A stretch of 64,000 nucleotides of DNA from Theropithecus gelada. Lineage: Eukaryota; Chordata; Mammalia; Primates; Cercopithecidae. The position numbers and the translations under genes were made by a program. Within the stretch, counting starts at the first letter, position 1; each line of letters starts with the position of its first letter. Below, one piece after another: positions 45,201-57,200 of this stretch. Where the stretch lies: contig NC_037669.1 of NCBI RefSeq assembly GCF_003255815.1, forward strand, positions 48,592,756-48,656,755, given 5' to 3'. Below the pieces are notes generated by a model. The model was not told the origin of the DNA. It ran no database searches and saw only the letters and a list, made by a program, of their open reading frames with translations.

Positions 45201-48200
45201 TTCCAATCAAAATCCCAGCACAACTTTTGTAGATTTACAAATGTAATGCAATTCCAATCAAAATCCCAGCATAACTTTTTGTAGATATTGATTAACTGAT
45301 TCTAAAATTTGTATAGAGGAGCCAAGAAACTGGAAGAGCTAAAACAATGTTGAAAAAGAAAACTAAAGTTGGAGGAACCACTTCACCCATTTTTATGACT
45401 TACTACAAAGCTACTATAAGCAAGACAGTGTCGTGTTGCTGAAAGGACAGACACAGACCCATGGATCAGAAAAGAGAATCCAGAAACAGATCCACACAAG
45501 TATGGCTAATCTATGTTTATCAAAAGTGCAAAAGAAAGAGAACTTCAATGTAAACCTCACACCATATACAAAAATTCGTTCAAAATTGATCAAAAGCTGG
45601 GGGCTCACACCTGTAATCCCAGCACTTTGGGAGGCTGCTGCAGGACTGCTTGAGGCCAGGAGGTTTGAGGCTTCAACGAGCTACAACTGCACCACTGCAC
45701 ACCAGCCTGGGCAACAAATGAGACTCTGTCTCAAAAAAGAAAAACTTGATCAAAGCTATATAAATGTAAACTATAAAACTATTAAAGCATTGAGAAGAAA
45801 ATGGAAAAAAAATCCTTGTGACCAGGGGTTAGGCAAAGAGTTCTTAGATGTGACACAGAAACACACGCATACATGAAAAAAAATGTATAATTTGGACTTC
45901 ATCAAAATTAAAAATTTTGCTCTGCAAAAGACACTGTAAAGAGAATGAAAAGATGTGCTTGTCACAGATTGGGTTAAAAAAAAAGAGAACGAAAAGACAA
46001 ACTATAGACTGGGAGAAAATATTAGCAAATAATATATCCAACAAAGGACTTAAATCCAGAATGTGTGTGTAAACACATTTTTTTTTTTTTTTTTTGAGAC
46101 GGAGTCTCACTCCGGCTGGAGTGCAGTGGCTGGATCTCAGCTCACTGCAAGCTCCGCCTCCCGGGTTCACACCATTCTCCGGCCTCAGCCTCCCGAGTAG
46201 CTGGGACTACAGGCGCCCGCCACCTCGCCCGGCTAGTTTTTGTATTTCTTAGTAGAGACGGGGTTTCACTGTGTTAGCCAGGATGGTCTCGATCTCCTGA
46301 CCTCATGATCCGCCCATCTCGGCCTCCCAAAGTGCTGGGATTACAGGCTTGAGCCACCGCGCCCGGCCTGTAAACACATATTTATTATCTCTCTATATAT
46401 GTTTTTGGTGAGACAGGGTCTCACTCTGTTGCCCTGGCTGGAGTGAGGTGGTACAGTCATGGCTCACTGTAGCCCCAACCTCCCTGGGCTAAGCTGATCC
46501 TCCCACCTCAGCCTCCCTAGTAGCTGGGACTCCAAGTGTGTGCTACTATGCCCCACTTTTTTTTTTTTTTTTTTTTTTTGTAGAGACAGGGTTTTACCAT
46601 GTTGCCCAGGCTGGTCTTGAACTCCTGAGCTCAAGTGATCATCCTGCCTCAGCCTCCCAAATTGCTAGGATAACAGGTGTGAGCCACTGTGCCCATCCTG
46701 GAATTTTCTTTCTTTCTTTTTTTTTTTTTTACCTGAGACAGGCTATCGCTCCATTGCCTAGGCTAGAGTACAGTGGCTCAACCTCAGCTCACTGCAACCC
46801 CACCTCCCTGGTTCAAGCAATTCTCCTGCCTCAGCCTCCTGAGTAGCTGGGATCACAGGCGTGTGCCACCACGCCTGGCTAATTTTTGTGTTTTTAGTAG
46901 AGATGGGGTTTCACCGCGTTGGCCAGGCTGGTCTTGAACTCCTGACCTCAAGAGATCTGCCTGCCTCAGCCTCCCAAAGTGCTGGGATTACAGGCTTGAG
47001 CCACCATGCCCAGCCTAGAATATATATTTTTTAAAACTCCCAAAACTCAGCAGTAAGACAGTAAACAACCCAATTGAAAAATGAGCAAAAACTCGAGCAG
47101 AAATTTCACCAAATGGGATATAAAATGGCAAATAAACACATCAAAAGATGCTCAACATCATTATCCATCAGGGAACTACAAATTAAAACCATGATGTGAT
47201 AACAATACAAACTTCTTAGAATGGCTAAAATTAAAATACTGACAATACCACACTCTGGAGAGGGTAGGGAACAACTAGAACTCTTGTTTACTGCTGGTGA
47301 GAATGCGGAGTGATCTAGCCACACTGGAAAACAGTGGGCAGCTTTTTATAGTCAGGCATATACTTAACATATAGCTGAGCAATTTCATTTGTTGGCATTT
47401 ACCCTAAATAACTGAAAACTTATGTTCCTATAAAAACATGTGTACACTATTTTTAAGCAGCTCTATTACCAAAAACTAGAAGCAACCTAAATGTCCTTTG
47501 ATGGGTGCACAAACGGTGGTACACCCTTGTGATGGAATACTACTCAGCAATGAAAAGGAAAGACCTACCGATAGACGCAACCACTTGGCTAAATCTGAAA
47601 GGCATTACTGTGAGTGGAGAGGCCATGCACATTGTTACCTACTGAATCAAAGGTTACAGCTGCATGATGCTGCAAAACACACAGCCCCATTTACATGACG
47701 TTCTTCCAGAGTTAAAACTATAGTCATAAAGAACACATCAGTGGCTGTCAGAGGCTATGCGTATGGAGCAAAAGTGATTATGAAGGGCGAGTACAAAGGA
47801 GGGGTCTGGGGTGACAGAACTGTATCCTAACTGTGGTGGTGATAATATTGATCTATACATGATTTTATTTTTATTTTTCTGAGACAGAATTTCTCTCTCA
47901 TCACTCAGGCTGGAGTGCAATGGCATGATCTTGGCTCACTGCAACTTCTGCCTCCCAGGCTCAAGCAATTCTCCTGCTTCAGCCTCCTGAGGAGCTGAGA
48001 TCACAGGCACGCGCCACCACGCCCAGCTAATTTTTGTATTTTTAGTAGAGACGTGGTTTCCGTCATGTTGGCCAGGCTGGTCTCAAACTACTGACCTGAA
48101 ATGATCCACCCTCCTCAGCCTCCCAAAATGCTGGGATTACAGGTGTGAGTCACCACACCTGGCCTGATCTATACATAATTTTAAATTTATAGACCTGTAC

Positions 48201-51200
48201 ACCAAAAGATAAACATCAATTTTACTGCAGAAAAAATTGTTTTAAGATAATAAAATAACAGAGGGTCTCTGGAATAGGGGATAGCTGAGGGCATCTGAGC
48301 CATTCCTAAACAGGGAGATTAGGTGATGAAAGTCTCACTGCTTAGTGCAAATTCCCAGCTCCTTTCTGTCTGTGGGCATTCAGAATGCAGCAGGCTAGAC
48401 CTTGACCCCCCAGGCAGGGAACTAGGAAAGCCCTGTAGATACTGACCCAGGGGTTCCCACCAACGCCCCACTCAGATCACCCGATGGTGAAGCTCAAAGC
48501 TGAGAAGCCCACCGTGTACCCAAAGCTCACCTTTTAGGTCTGTGCTCTCTCAGCCATGAGCAATGGGCCAGGGGATTAACAGACAGTGAAGGAAAACATG
48601 TGACATGGAAGGTGGAGTGAAACAAACATGAAGATCAACGTAAAGGAATTGGACTACACATGTGATGACAGTGCCCATGAAGCAGGCTGGAAGTGCTGTG
48701 ACCCGGGCCCCCGAGACCCTCAAGTTCAGTGATTCGCTAGAACTCATAGAACTCAGCATGGGCGCAGCGCACTTGTGTTTGTGATTTATTACAGCAAAAG
48801 AGACAAAGCAATCAACAAAGGGGGCAGGCACAAGTTGCCGAAGCCCTCTCCCACGGGATACACACAGGGCACTCGGCTCAACTCCTCCACGATGCAGTGC
48901 AACAACGTGTGAAACGCTGTCCACTGGGGAAGCCCACGAGGGACTCAGTGTCTAGGGCTTTTGCTGAGGCCTGGTCACACAGCACCCCCTGCCTAGCGTG
49001 TATGAAAATCTCAGCCTCCCATTTGTTTGTGTCCTCTTTTATTTTGTTGAGCAGTGGTATGTCGTTCTCCTTGAAGAGGTCCTTCACATCCCTTGTAAGT
49101 TGGATTCCTAGGTATTTTATTCTCTTTGAAGCAATTGTGAATAGGAGTTCACTCATGATTTGGCTCTCTGTCTGTTATTGGTGTATAGGAATGCTTGTGA
49201 TTTTTGCATATTGATTTTGTATCCTGCAAACTATCGCAAGGACAGAAAACCAAACACCTCATTTTCTCACTCATAGGTGGGAACTGAACAATGAGAACAC
49301 TTGGACACAGGAAAGGGAACATCACACACCGGGGCCTGTTGTGGGGTGGGGGGAGGGGGGAGGGATACCATTAGGAGATATACCTAATGTAAATGACAAG
49401 TTAATGGGTGCAGCACACCAACATGGCACATGTATACATATGTAACAAACCTGCACGTTGTGCACATGTACCCTAGAACTTAAAGTATAATAAATAAATA
49501 GAAGAAAAAAAAAATCTCAGCCTCCCAAAGGGAAAACAGGTGTTCAGCACAAACAATACTGTTTGCAAAAGCCATTTAGGCACAGTGAGCCATTCTTGAC
49601 GGGGAGTGCGGGGAACCCTCTCAAAATGCAAGTTCCCATATGCCAACCTGGGTCAACTCTGCAAACAGGACTTTTTAAGGATGGTATTCTCAGGCCCACT
49701 CTGTTCACTCTTTTCTGAACATTTCCTAGAAAAAGGATCAATTAGGAGAGAAAGAACAATAAAAACAAGTAGAAGATAGCTGGGCGTGGTGCCAGGCACC
49801 TGTAATCCCAGCTGCTCGGGAAGCTGAGGCAGGAGAATTGCTTAAACCTGGGAGGCAGAGGTTGCAGTGAGCTGAGATCGTGCCACTGCACTCCAGCCTG
49901 GGCGACACAGCAAGACTCCGTCTTAAGAAAAAAAAAAGAAGAAAAGGAAAGCCCAGGAGAGTCAGCATCTAGATAACAGAGTCCCAAAAAGAGAGGGGAA
50001 AAAAATGAAGAAATAATCGATGAAATAATTTAAGACAATTTCCCAGTGCTTAAGGACGTGGGCTTCTAGGTTGAAATGGCCCACTGAATCCCCAGCTTCA
50101 TGGGTAAAAATACACTTACAGAGTTCCTGTTCTGGATCAAGATGGAATAGACACACTTCTAGTTCTACTGAGTACAGCTTTACAACTCTGCAGGTTGTAT
50201 ATCAAAAAACATACAAAGACTTTGAAAAGTACAGAAAAGGTGTTCAGGGAACATGGGACCCTGGGTCTTCCATATGCCTCATATATTCTGGACTGGGTGC
50301 TAGAGAAGGCAGTATCCAGAAATACCAGTGAGAGTAGGCAGAAAAATCCCCAAGAAAAGTCTGCTCTCTCCGGATCAAAGACCAAGAAAGGAACAACCCA
50401 GCAGAACAGGAAACTTTTAGGCAAATAACTTCCCTACTCCAGATACACACCATGGAAAAAATCATGCCCCACCCCAGAAACAAAGGCTGCATGGGAAGCC
50501 TGGACTTCTACCCTCACTGACTTTAACTCGGTGCTCCTTGCCTCACTGGGGTGGTGTCAGAAAAGACCTGGTGGGGAGCCAGGACTTTCCCCAACACTCA
50601 ACGGAAATGAAGCCTCCCATCATAGGCCAGTGAAGTCCACAAGAGCAGTAACAAGATATCCCTACCCACAGGGTACAGTGACCAAGTGGGGAACCTGGAG
50701 TCTCACCTGGCAGTATTGAGATGGTATCTCTCTCATCTTCCCTTCCACAGGCCTGCTACACATGCAGTTTGGTGTTGGAGAAGGCCTGCTACATATACAT
50801 TTTTTTTCTTTCTTTCTTTTCTTCTTCTTCTTCTTCTTTTTTTTTTTTGAAAGACAGGGTCTCTGTCATCCAGGCTGGAGTGCAGTGGTGCAATCATAGC
50901 TCACTGCAGCCTCAGCCTCCCAGGCTCAAGCCATCCTCTCAGCCCAGCCTCCTGAATAGCTGGGCTACAGGTGTCTGCCACCACATCCAGCTAATTAAAA
51001 AAAAAAAATTAAGAAGGGGTCACAGTGTGTTGCCCAGGCTGGTCTTAAACTCCTGGGCTCAAGTGATTCTCCAGCTCCCAGCTTAAACATAAGATTTAAA
51101 TAAGATCCAGTCTCATGATGTCATACTCAATATATCCAAGATACAATTTTTAAAAAATCACTTGTCACGGCCGGGCGCGGTGGCTCAAGCCTGTAATCCC

Positions 51201-54200
51201 AGCACTTTGGGAGGCCGAGACAAGTGATTTTTTAAAAATTGTATCTTGGATATATTGAGTATGACATCATGAGACTGGATNGTGGTCTTGGCTTGGTTGT
51301 CTTTCCTGGTTTCTTTTATTTGCTTTTTAAAAATTTTATTTTATTTTATTTTATTTATTTATTTATTTATTTATATATATTTTTTGAGACGGAGTCTTGC
51401 TCTGTCGCCCAGGCTGGAGTGCAGTGGCTGGATCTCAGCTCACTGCAAGCTCCGCCTCCGGGTTCACACCATTCTCCTGCCTCAGCCTCCCGAGTAGCTG
51501 GGACTACAGGCGCCCGTCACCTCGCCCGGCTAGTTTTTTGTATTTTTTAGTAGAGATGGGGTTTCACCATGTTAGCCAGGATGGTCTCAATCTCCTGACC
51601 TTGTGATCCACCCATCTCGGCCTCCCAAAGTGCTGGGATTACAGGCTTGAGCCACCACGCCCGGCCCCAAGATACAATTTTTAAAAAATCACTTGTCATA
51701 CCAGAAAAATCAACTTGAATGGGAAAAACCAATGAACAGACACCAACACTGAGATGACACAGATCTTGGAATTATCTGACAAGGAATTTGAAGCAGTAAT
51801 GAACATGCTTGAAACAAATGAAAAAAATAGTTTCTCAGCAAAGAAACAGGAGATATAAAGAATAACCAAGGTGTGGTAGTGCATGCCTTTAGTCCCAGCT
51901 GCTCAGGAGGCTGAGGTGGCAGGGTCACTTGAGCTCAGGAGTTCAACTCTGCAGTGAACCATGACAGTGCCATTGTACTCCAGCCTGGGTGACAGAGCAA
52001 GACAAGATCCCATCTCTTAAAAAGAAAGTAAACAGGCCAGGTGCGGTGGCTCACACCTGTAAACCCAGCACTTTGGGAGGCCAAGGTGGGTGGATCACGA
52101 GGTCAGGAGTTCAAGACCAGCCTGGCCAAGATAGTGAAACCCCGTTATCTACTAAAAATACAAAAATTAGCCAGGCATGTTGATGGCTGCCTGTAATCCC
52201 AGCTACTTGGGAGGCTGAGACAGAGAACTGCTTGAACCCAGGAGGCGGAGGTTGCAGTGGGCCAAGATGGCACCATTGCACTGGGCGATAGAGTGAGACT
52301 CCATCTCAAAAACAAACAAACAAACAAACAAACAAACAAACAAACAAAAAAATGGAAATCTTAGAACTGAAAAATACAATAACTGCAATAAAAAACTCGA
52401 TGGATTCAATAGCAGAATGGAATGTACAGAGGAAAGAATCTGTAAACCTGAAGATAAAACAATAGAAATTACCCAATCTGGGCCAGGCACAGTGGCTTAC
52501 GCCTATAATCCCAGCACTTTGGGAGGCCAAGGCAAGAGGATCACAAGGTCAGGAGATCGAGACCATCCTGGCTAACACGGTGAAACCCCATCTCTACTGA
52601 AAATACAAAAAAATTAGCCAGGCATGGTGGCGGGTGCCTGTAGTCCCAGCTACTCTGGAGGCTGAGGCAGGAGAATGGTGTGAACCCGGGAGGCAGAGCT
52701 TGCAGTGAGCCGAGATCGTGCCACTGCACTCCAGCCTGGGCGACAGATGAAGGCTCCGTCTCAAGACAAAAAGAAAAAAAGAAATTACCCAATCTGAACA
52801 ACACAGTGGAAAAAAGACACAAACATCAAAATCAGAACTTCAGGATCCTGTGGGACTAAAACAAAAGAACTAATATTCATGTCATTGGAGTTTCAGGAGG
52901 AGAGGAGACAAAAGGTGGTGCTGAAAAGTATTCCAATAAATAATGACTAAAATTTTCTCAAAATTGGCAAAATACATAAGCCTATAGATTCAAAGAGCTG
53001 AGAGAACCCCAAATAGGAGAAACACAAAGAAATCCACACCAAGACATGTCATAGTCAAACTTCTGTAAATTAATGGCAAAGAAAGAAAATCTTTTTTTTT
53101 TTTTTTTTTTTTTGAGACGGAGTCTTGCTCTGTCGCCCAGGCTGGAGTGCAGTGGCGCAATCTCGGCTCACTGCAAGCTCCGCCTCCCGGGTTCACGCCA
53201 TTCTCCTGCCTCAGCCTCCCGAGTAGCTGGGACTACAGGCGCCCGCCGCTGCGCCCGGCTAATTTTTTCTATTTTTAGTAGAGACGGGGTTTCACCATGG
53301 TCTCGATCTCCTGACCTTGTGATCCACCCGCCTCGGCCTCCCAAAGTGCTGGGATTACAGGCGTGAGCCACCGCGCCCGGCCAGAAAGAAAATCTTGAAA
53401 GCTGCAAGAGATAAATGCCATCTTACCTATAGGGAAAAAAAGCAATTTGAATGACGGCAGATTTCCCATCAGAAACTGTAGTGGTAAGAAGAAAGTGGTA
53501 TAACATTTTTCAAGTGTTAAAAAAAAAAAAAAATCCGGCCAGGTGCAGTGGCTCACACCTGTAACCCCAGCACTTTGGGAGGCTGAGGTGCATGGATCAC
53601 CTGAGGTCAGGAGTTTAAGACTAGCCTGGCTAACATGGTGAAATCCCATCTCCACTAAAAATACAAAAATTAGCCAGGCATGGTAGTGTGTGCCTATAAT
53701 CCCAGCTACTCAGGAGGCTGAGGCAGGAGAATCACTTGAACCAGGGAGGCAGAGGTTGCAGTGGGCCAAGATCACGCCACTGCACTCCAACCTGGATGAC
53801 AGAGCCAGACTCTGTCTCAAAAGAAAAAAAAAAAAACAAAAAAAACCCATTCTATACCAATTCTATATCTAGTGAAACTATACTTCCAGAATGAAGGAAA
53901 AATAAAAACACCCTGAGACAAAGAACAACTAAAAGAATTTGTTTTCAGCAGATTTATCCTACAAGAAAGGCTAAAGGAAGTTCTTGAAACGGAAGGGAGA
54001 TGACAAAAGAAGAAGTCTTGCAACATTAGAAAGGAAGAAAGGATCATGAAATAAGTAGAACCATGGGTAAACATACATACTTTCCTTCAACCCTGGAGTT
54101 TTCTAGGTTTATGTTTGACAGTTGAAGCAAAAAATATAACATCATCTCATGTGGTTATCAATCTATGTAGAGGAAATATTTAGGAAAACTAAAGGGGTTT

Positions 54201-57200
54201 GAAGGGAGGTAAAGTTTCTATATTTCACTCAAACTGGTAAAATATTGATACCAATAGATTGTGAAAAGTTATGGATGCATAATACAATACCCAGAGTGCC
54301 ACTAAAAATCTATACCAAGAGATGTAAATTCAAAAATGCTATAGATAAATCAAAGTGGAATTCTAAAAATTGGTCAAGTAACCCACAAGAAAGCAGGAAT
54401 AAAAACCATGAGAAACAAAAAAACAGAAGGAACAGAGAGAAAACAAAAATTAAAATGGTAGACTTAAGCTCTAATATATCAACATTTACTCTAAATATAA
54501 TGGTCTAAATATGTCAATTAAAAGGCAGAGTAAATAAAGAAACATGACCAAACTACATGCAAGGGCATTACGCTGGAGTGGGGGAGAAGGCCAGTCTCAA
54601 AAGGTCACATGCTGGATGTTTTCATTTATATAACCACGCCAGTTTCCTATGAAGCACCATAAACTGGGGGGGCTTAGAATGACAGAAATTTATTGTCTCC
54701 CTGTTCTGAGGGCTAGAAGTCAGAAATTAAGCTGTTGGCAGGGCCACGTTTCCTCGGAAGGTGCTCGAGAAGGTCCTTCCTTGCCTCTTCCAGCTTCTGG
54801 TGGCCCCAGATGTCCCCTGGCATGTGGCAGCATCCACTTTCCACGTGGCGTTCTCCTTGTGTCACTTTGCATAGTCTTCCCTCTATGTGTGTCTGTCTCT
54901 GGGTCCAATTTCCCCCTTTTCATAAGGATACCCTAATGACCTCATTTCAACTTGATTACCTCTGCAAAGACCCTCTTTCCAAATAAGACCACATTCTGAG
55001 ATACTGGGCGTCAGGAGTTCAACATACAATTTTTTGGGGGGGACACAATTCAATCCTTAACAATAACATTTTCAAATTGACAAAAGTATAGAGATAGAGA
55101 GCAAATTAGTGGTTAGGGATGGTGGGTATTAGGGGGTTGTTGTGACTATAAAAGGGTAGCGTGAAGGAGATCTCTGTGACAATAGATTATTTCAAGTGCT
55201 GTGACAGTTACATACATGTACAATAAAATGGCACAGACCTATATACACATTAGACCAATGTCAATGTGCTGATTTTGATATTGTGCTATAGTTATGAAAC
55301 ACTTAATTACTGAGGAAATTGGGTAAAGGATACATGGGACCTCTCTGTACTGTCTTTGCAACTTTCTGTGAATCTATATTTTAAAGTAAAAGTATGACAT
55401 ATGTATATGGACATACTCACACTAAGACAAACAATTAAGCAGTTTCAGAAGACAAAAAGGGCTGGCACTGTGGCTTACACCTGTAATCCTAGCCCTTTGG
55501 GAGGCTAAGGCAGGAGGATCACTTGATCCCAGGAGTTCAGGACCAGCCTGGGCAACATGGTAAAACCCTGTCTCTACAAAAAATACAAAAATTAGCTGGG
55601 TGTGGTGGTGTGCACCTGCAGTCTCAGCTACTAGGGAGGCTGAGGCAGGAGGATCACCTGAGCTCAGGAGGTTGAGGCTGCAGTAAGCTATGATTGCACC
55701 ACTGCACCCCAGACAGGGCAGTGGAGTGAGACCCTGTCTCAAAAAAAAATTTTTTTTAAAGGAGACAAGGCTGGGCGCAGTGGCTGACGCCTGTAATCCC
55801 AACACTTCGGGAGGCCAAGGTGGGTGGATCACCTGAGGTCGGGAGTTTGAGACCAGATTGACCAATATGGAGAAACACTGTCTCTACTAAAAATACAAAA
55901 TTAGCCGGGTGTGGTGGCGCATGCCTGTAATCCCAGCTACTCTGGAGGTTGAGGCAGAAGAATTGCTTGAACCCGGGAGGCAGAGGTTGCAGTGAGCCGA
56001 GATTGCGCCCTTGCACTCCAGCCTGGGCAACAAGAGCGAAATTCTGCCTCAAATAAATAAATAAAATAAAAAAGGAGACAAAAAAGATTTTATAAGCACT
56101 TGGAGAAACAAAAAACAGGTCGCATACAAAGGTTCAACTTGTATGAAAATAAAAGATGATAGAACAATGCCTTCAAAACTCTGAAGGCAAATGATTTTTA
56201 GCCTAGAATTCTATACACAACCAAACTACCAGTCATGTGTAAGGATAAAAAAAGGTAGAAAAAATATATCTGCAGACATGTGAGATCTCAAAAATAAATC
56301 TCCCATTGACCTTTTCTTGAGAAGCTACTAGAGGATGCACTCCAGCAAAATCAGACAGCAAATAAAGGGAGAGAATTCAGGAGACAGGGATCCAACCGGG
56401 AGAGGGAACAAAGAACTCACAGAATAAACAGCAGTACTGAACCTGGTTGGTTAACAATGAGCGAGCATCCTGCTGGTAACTGCCACGGGGCAGCCTGTGG
56501 GCTCCTGAAGGGAGGCTCATGACCTGCATTTCAAGAGCACCTGCGGCGTAGTAGGAGACCTCAGGATTGGTCACACCTAATCCCAGGAACCCCATCTCTT
56601 TTGTATATCACTGTGGGATCCTAAATGGTAGAATGCAGGTGATAACCACATTTCTCATTTGGTGCCATCGGGAGGACTAGTGATGGCATATGACGGGCAG
56701 GTGGGTAGAAGGGAAGGAGCTCTAAACTCCATGTGTCCGGCTCATTCTTACCTCTAGTTCCTGAATGGGCACAGGCTGTGACGGAAGGCAGGAAGCACAC
56801 TTGATCTTTATGGTCAGGGGATTTAAATCCTGCTTTTGCTCCTCGGTCATGATTGGAACTTCTGTTTTTAAAGTCAAAAGGCAATCTAAAATGTTGGCAG
56901 ACTTCTCACTGCCACGACTCATGACAGTTTGCCATCCTGGGGGGAAATACACCCAGCATTAGACCTTTCCTCATGACAGCCCCAAGACAAGCACAGAAGG
57001 ATCAAGCAACCTGAGATGAGCCAATGATAAAATCACAACCCAAAAGGGAAAACTTTAATTAAAAAAAGAAAGAAAGAATCAGGAAACACCCACGGGCAGC
57101 ATGTTCTGTGCTAGTTTCTCAAACTGAGAAAATTCTCTAGAATTGAATGTGTGTGACTTAATCTTGATGACATCTGTTAATAAGTAATACAAGCATTTCC

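Larger units (their letters stand above)
45040..47870 (+). mobile_element. Old L1 ORF2 to 3' part, sense, split by Alus
   Basis: 45100-46076 (ggaagacaacatagcaaag, then ttccaatcaaaatcccagc, then cagactgggagaaaatatt) and 47030-47860 (gcaaaaactcgagcagaaat, then ggaatactactcagcaatg) follow ORF2 order. Frames are broken. Confidence 0.8.
50100..54560 (+). mobile_element. Old L1M 5'/ORF1-side sequence, sense, broken by Alus
   Basis: Pieces at 50100-50795, 51700-51864, 52350-52480, 52790-53090, 53390-53530 and 53850-54540 run in one order and orientation and resemble the 5' UTR to ORF1 side of mammalian L1M (gagccaggactttccc, then gaatttgaagcagtaatgaa, then ctacaagaaaggctaaagg). Confidence 0.6.

Noticed and set aside
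52310..52346. (AAAC)n run as an independent tandem array
   Set aside because: It is the tail of the Alu at 52035 and needs no other explanation.
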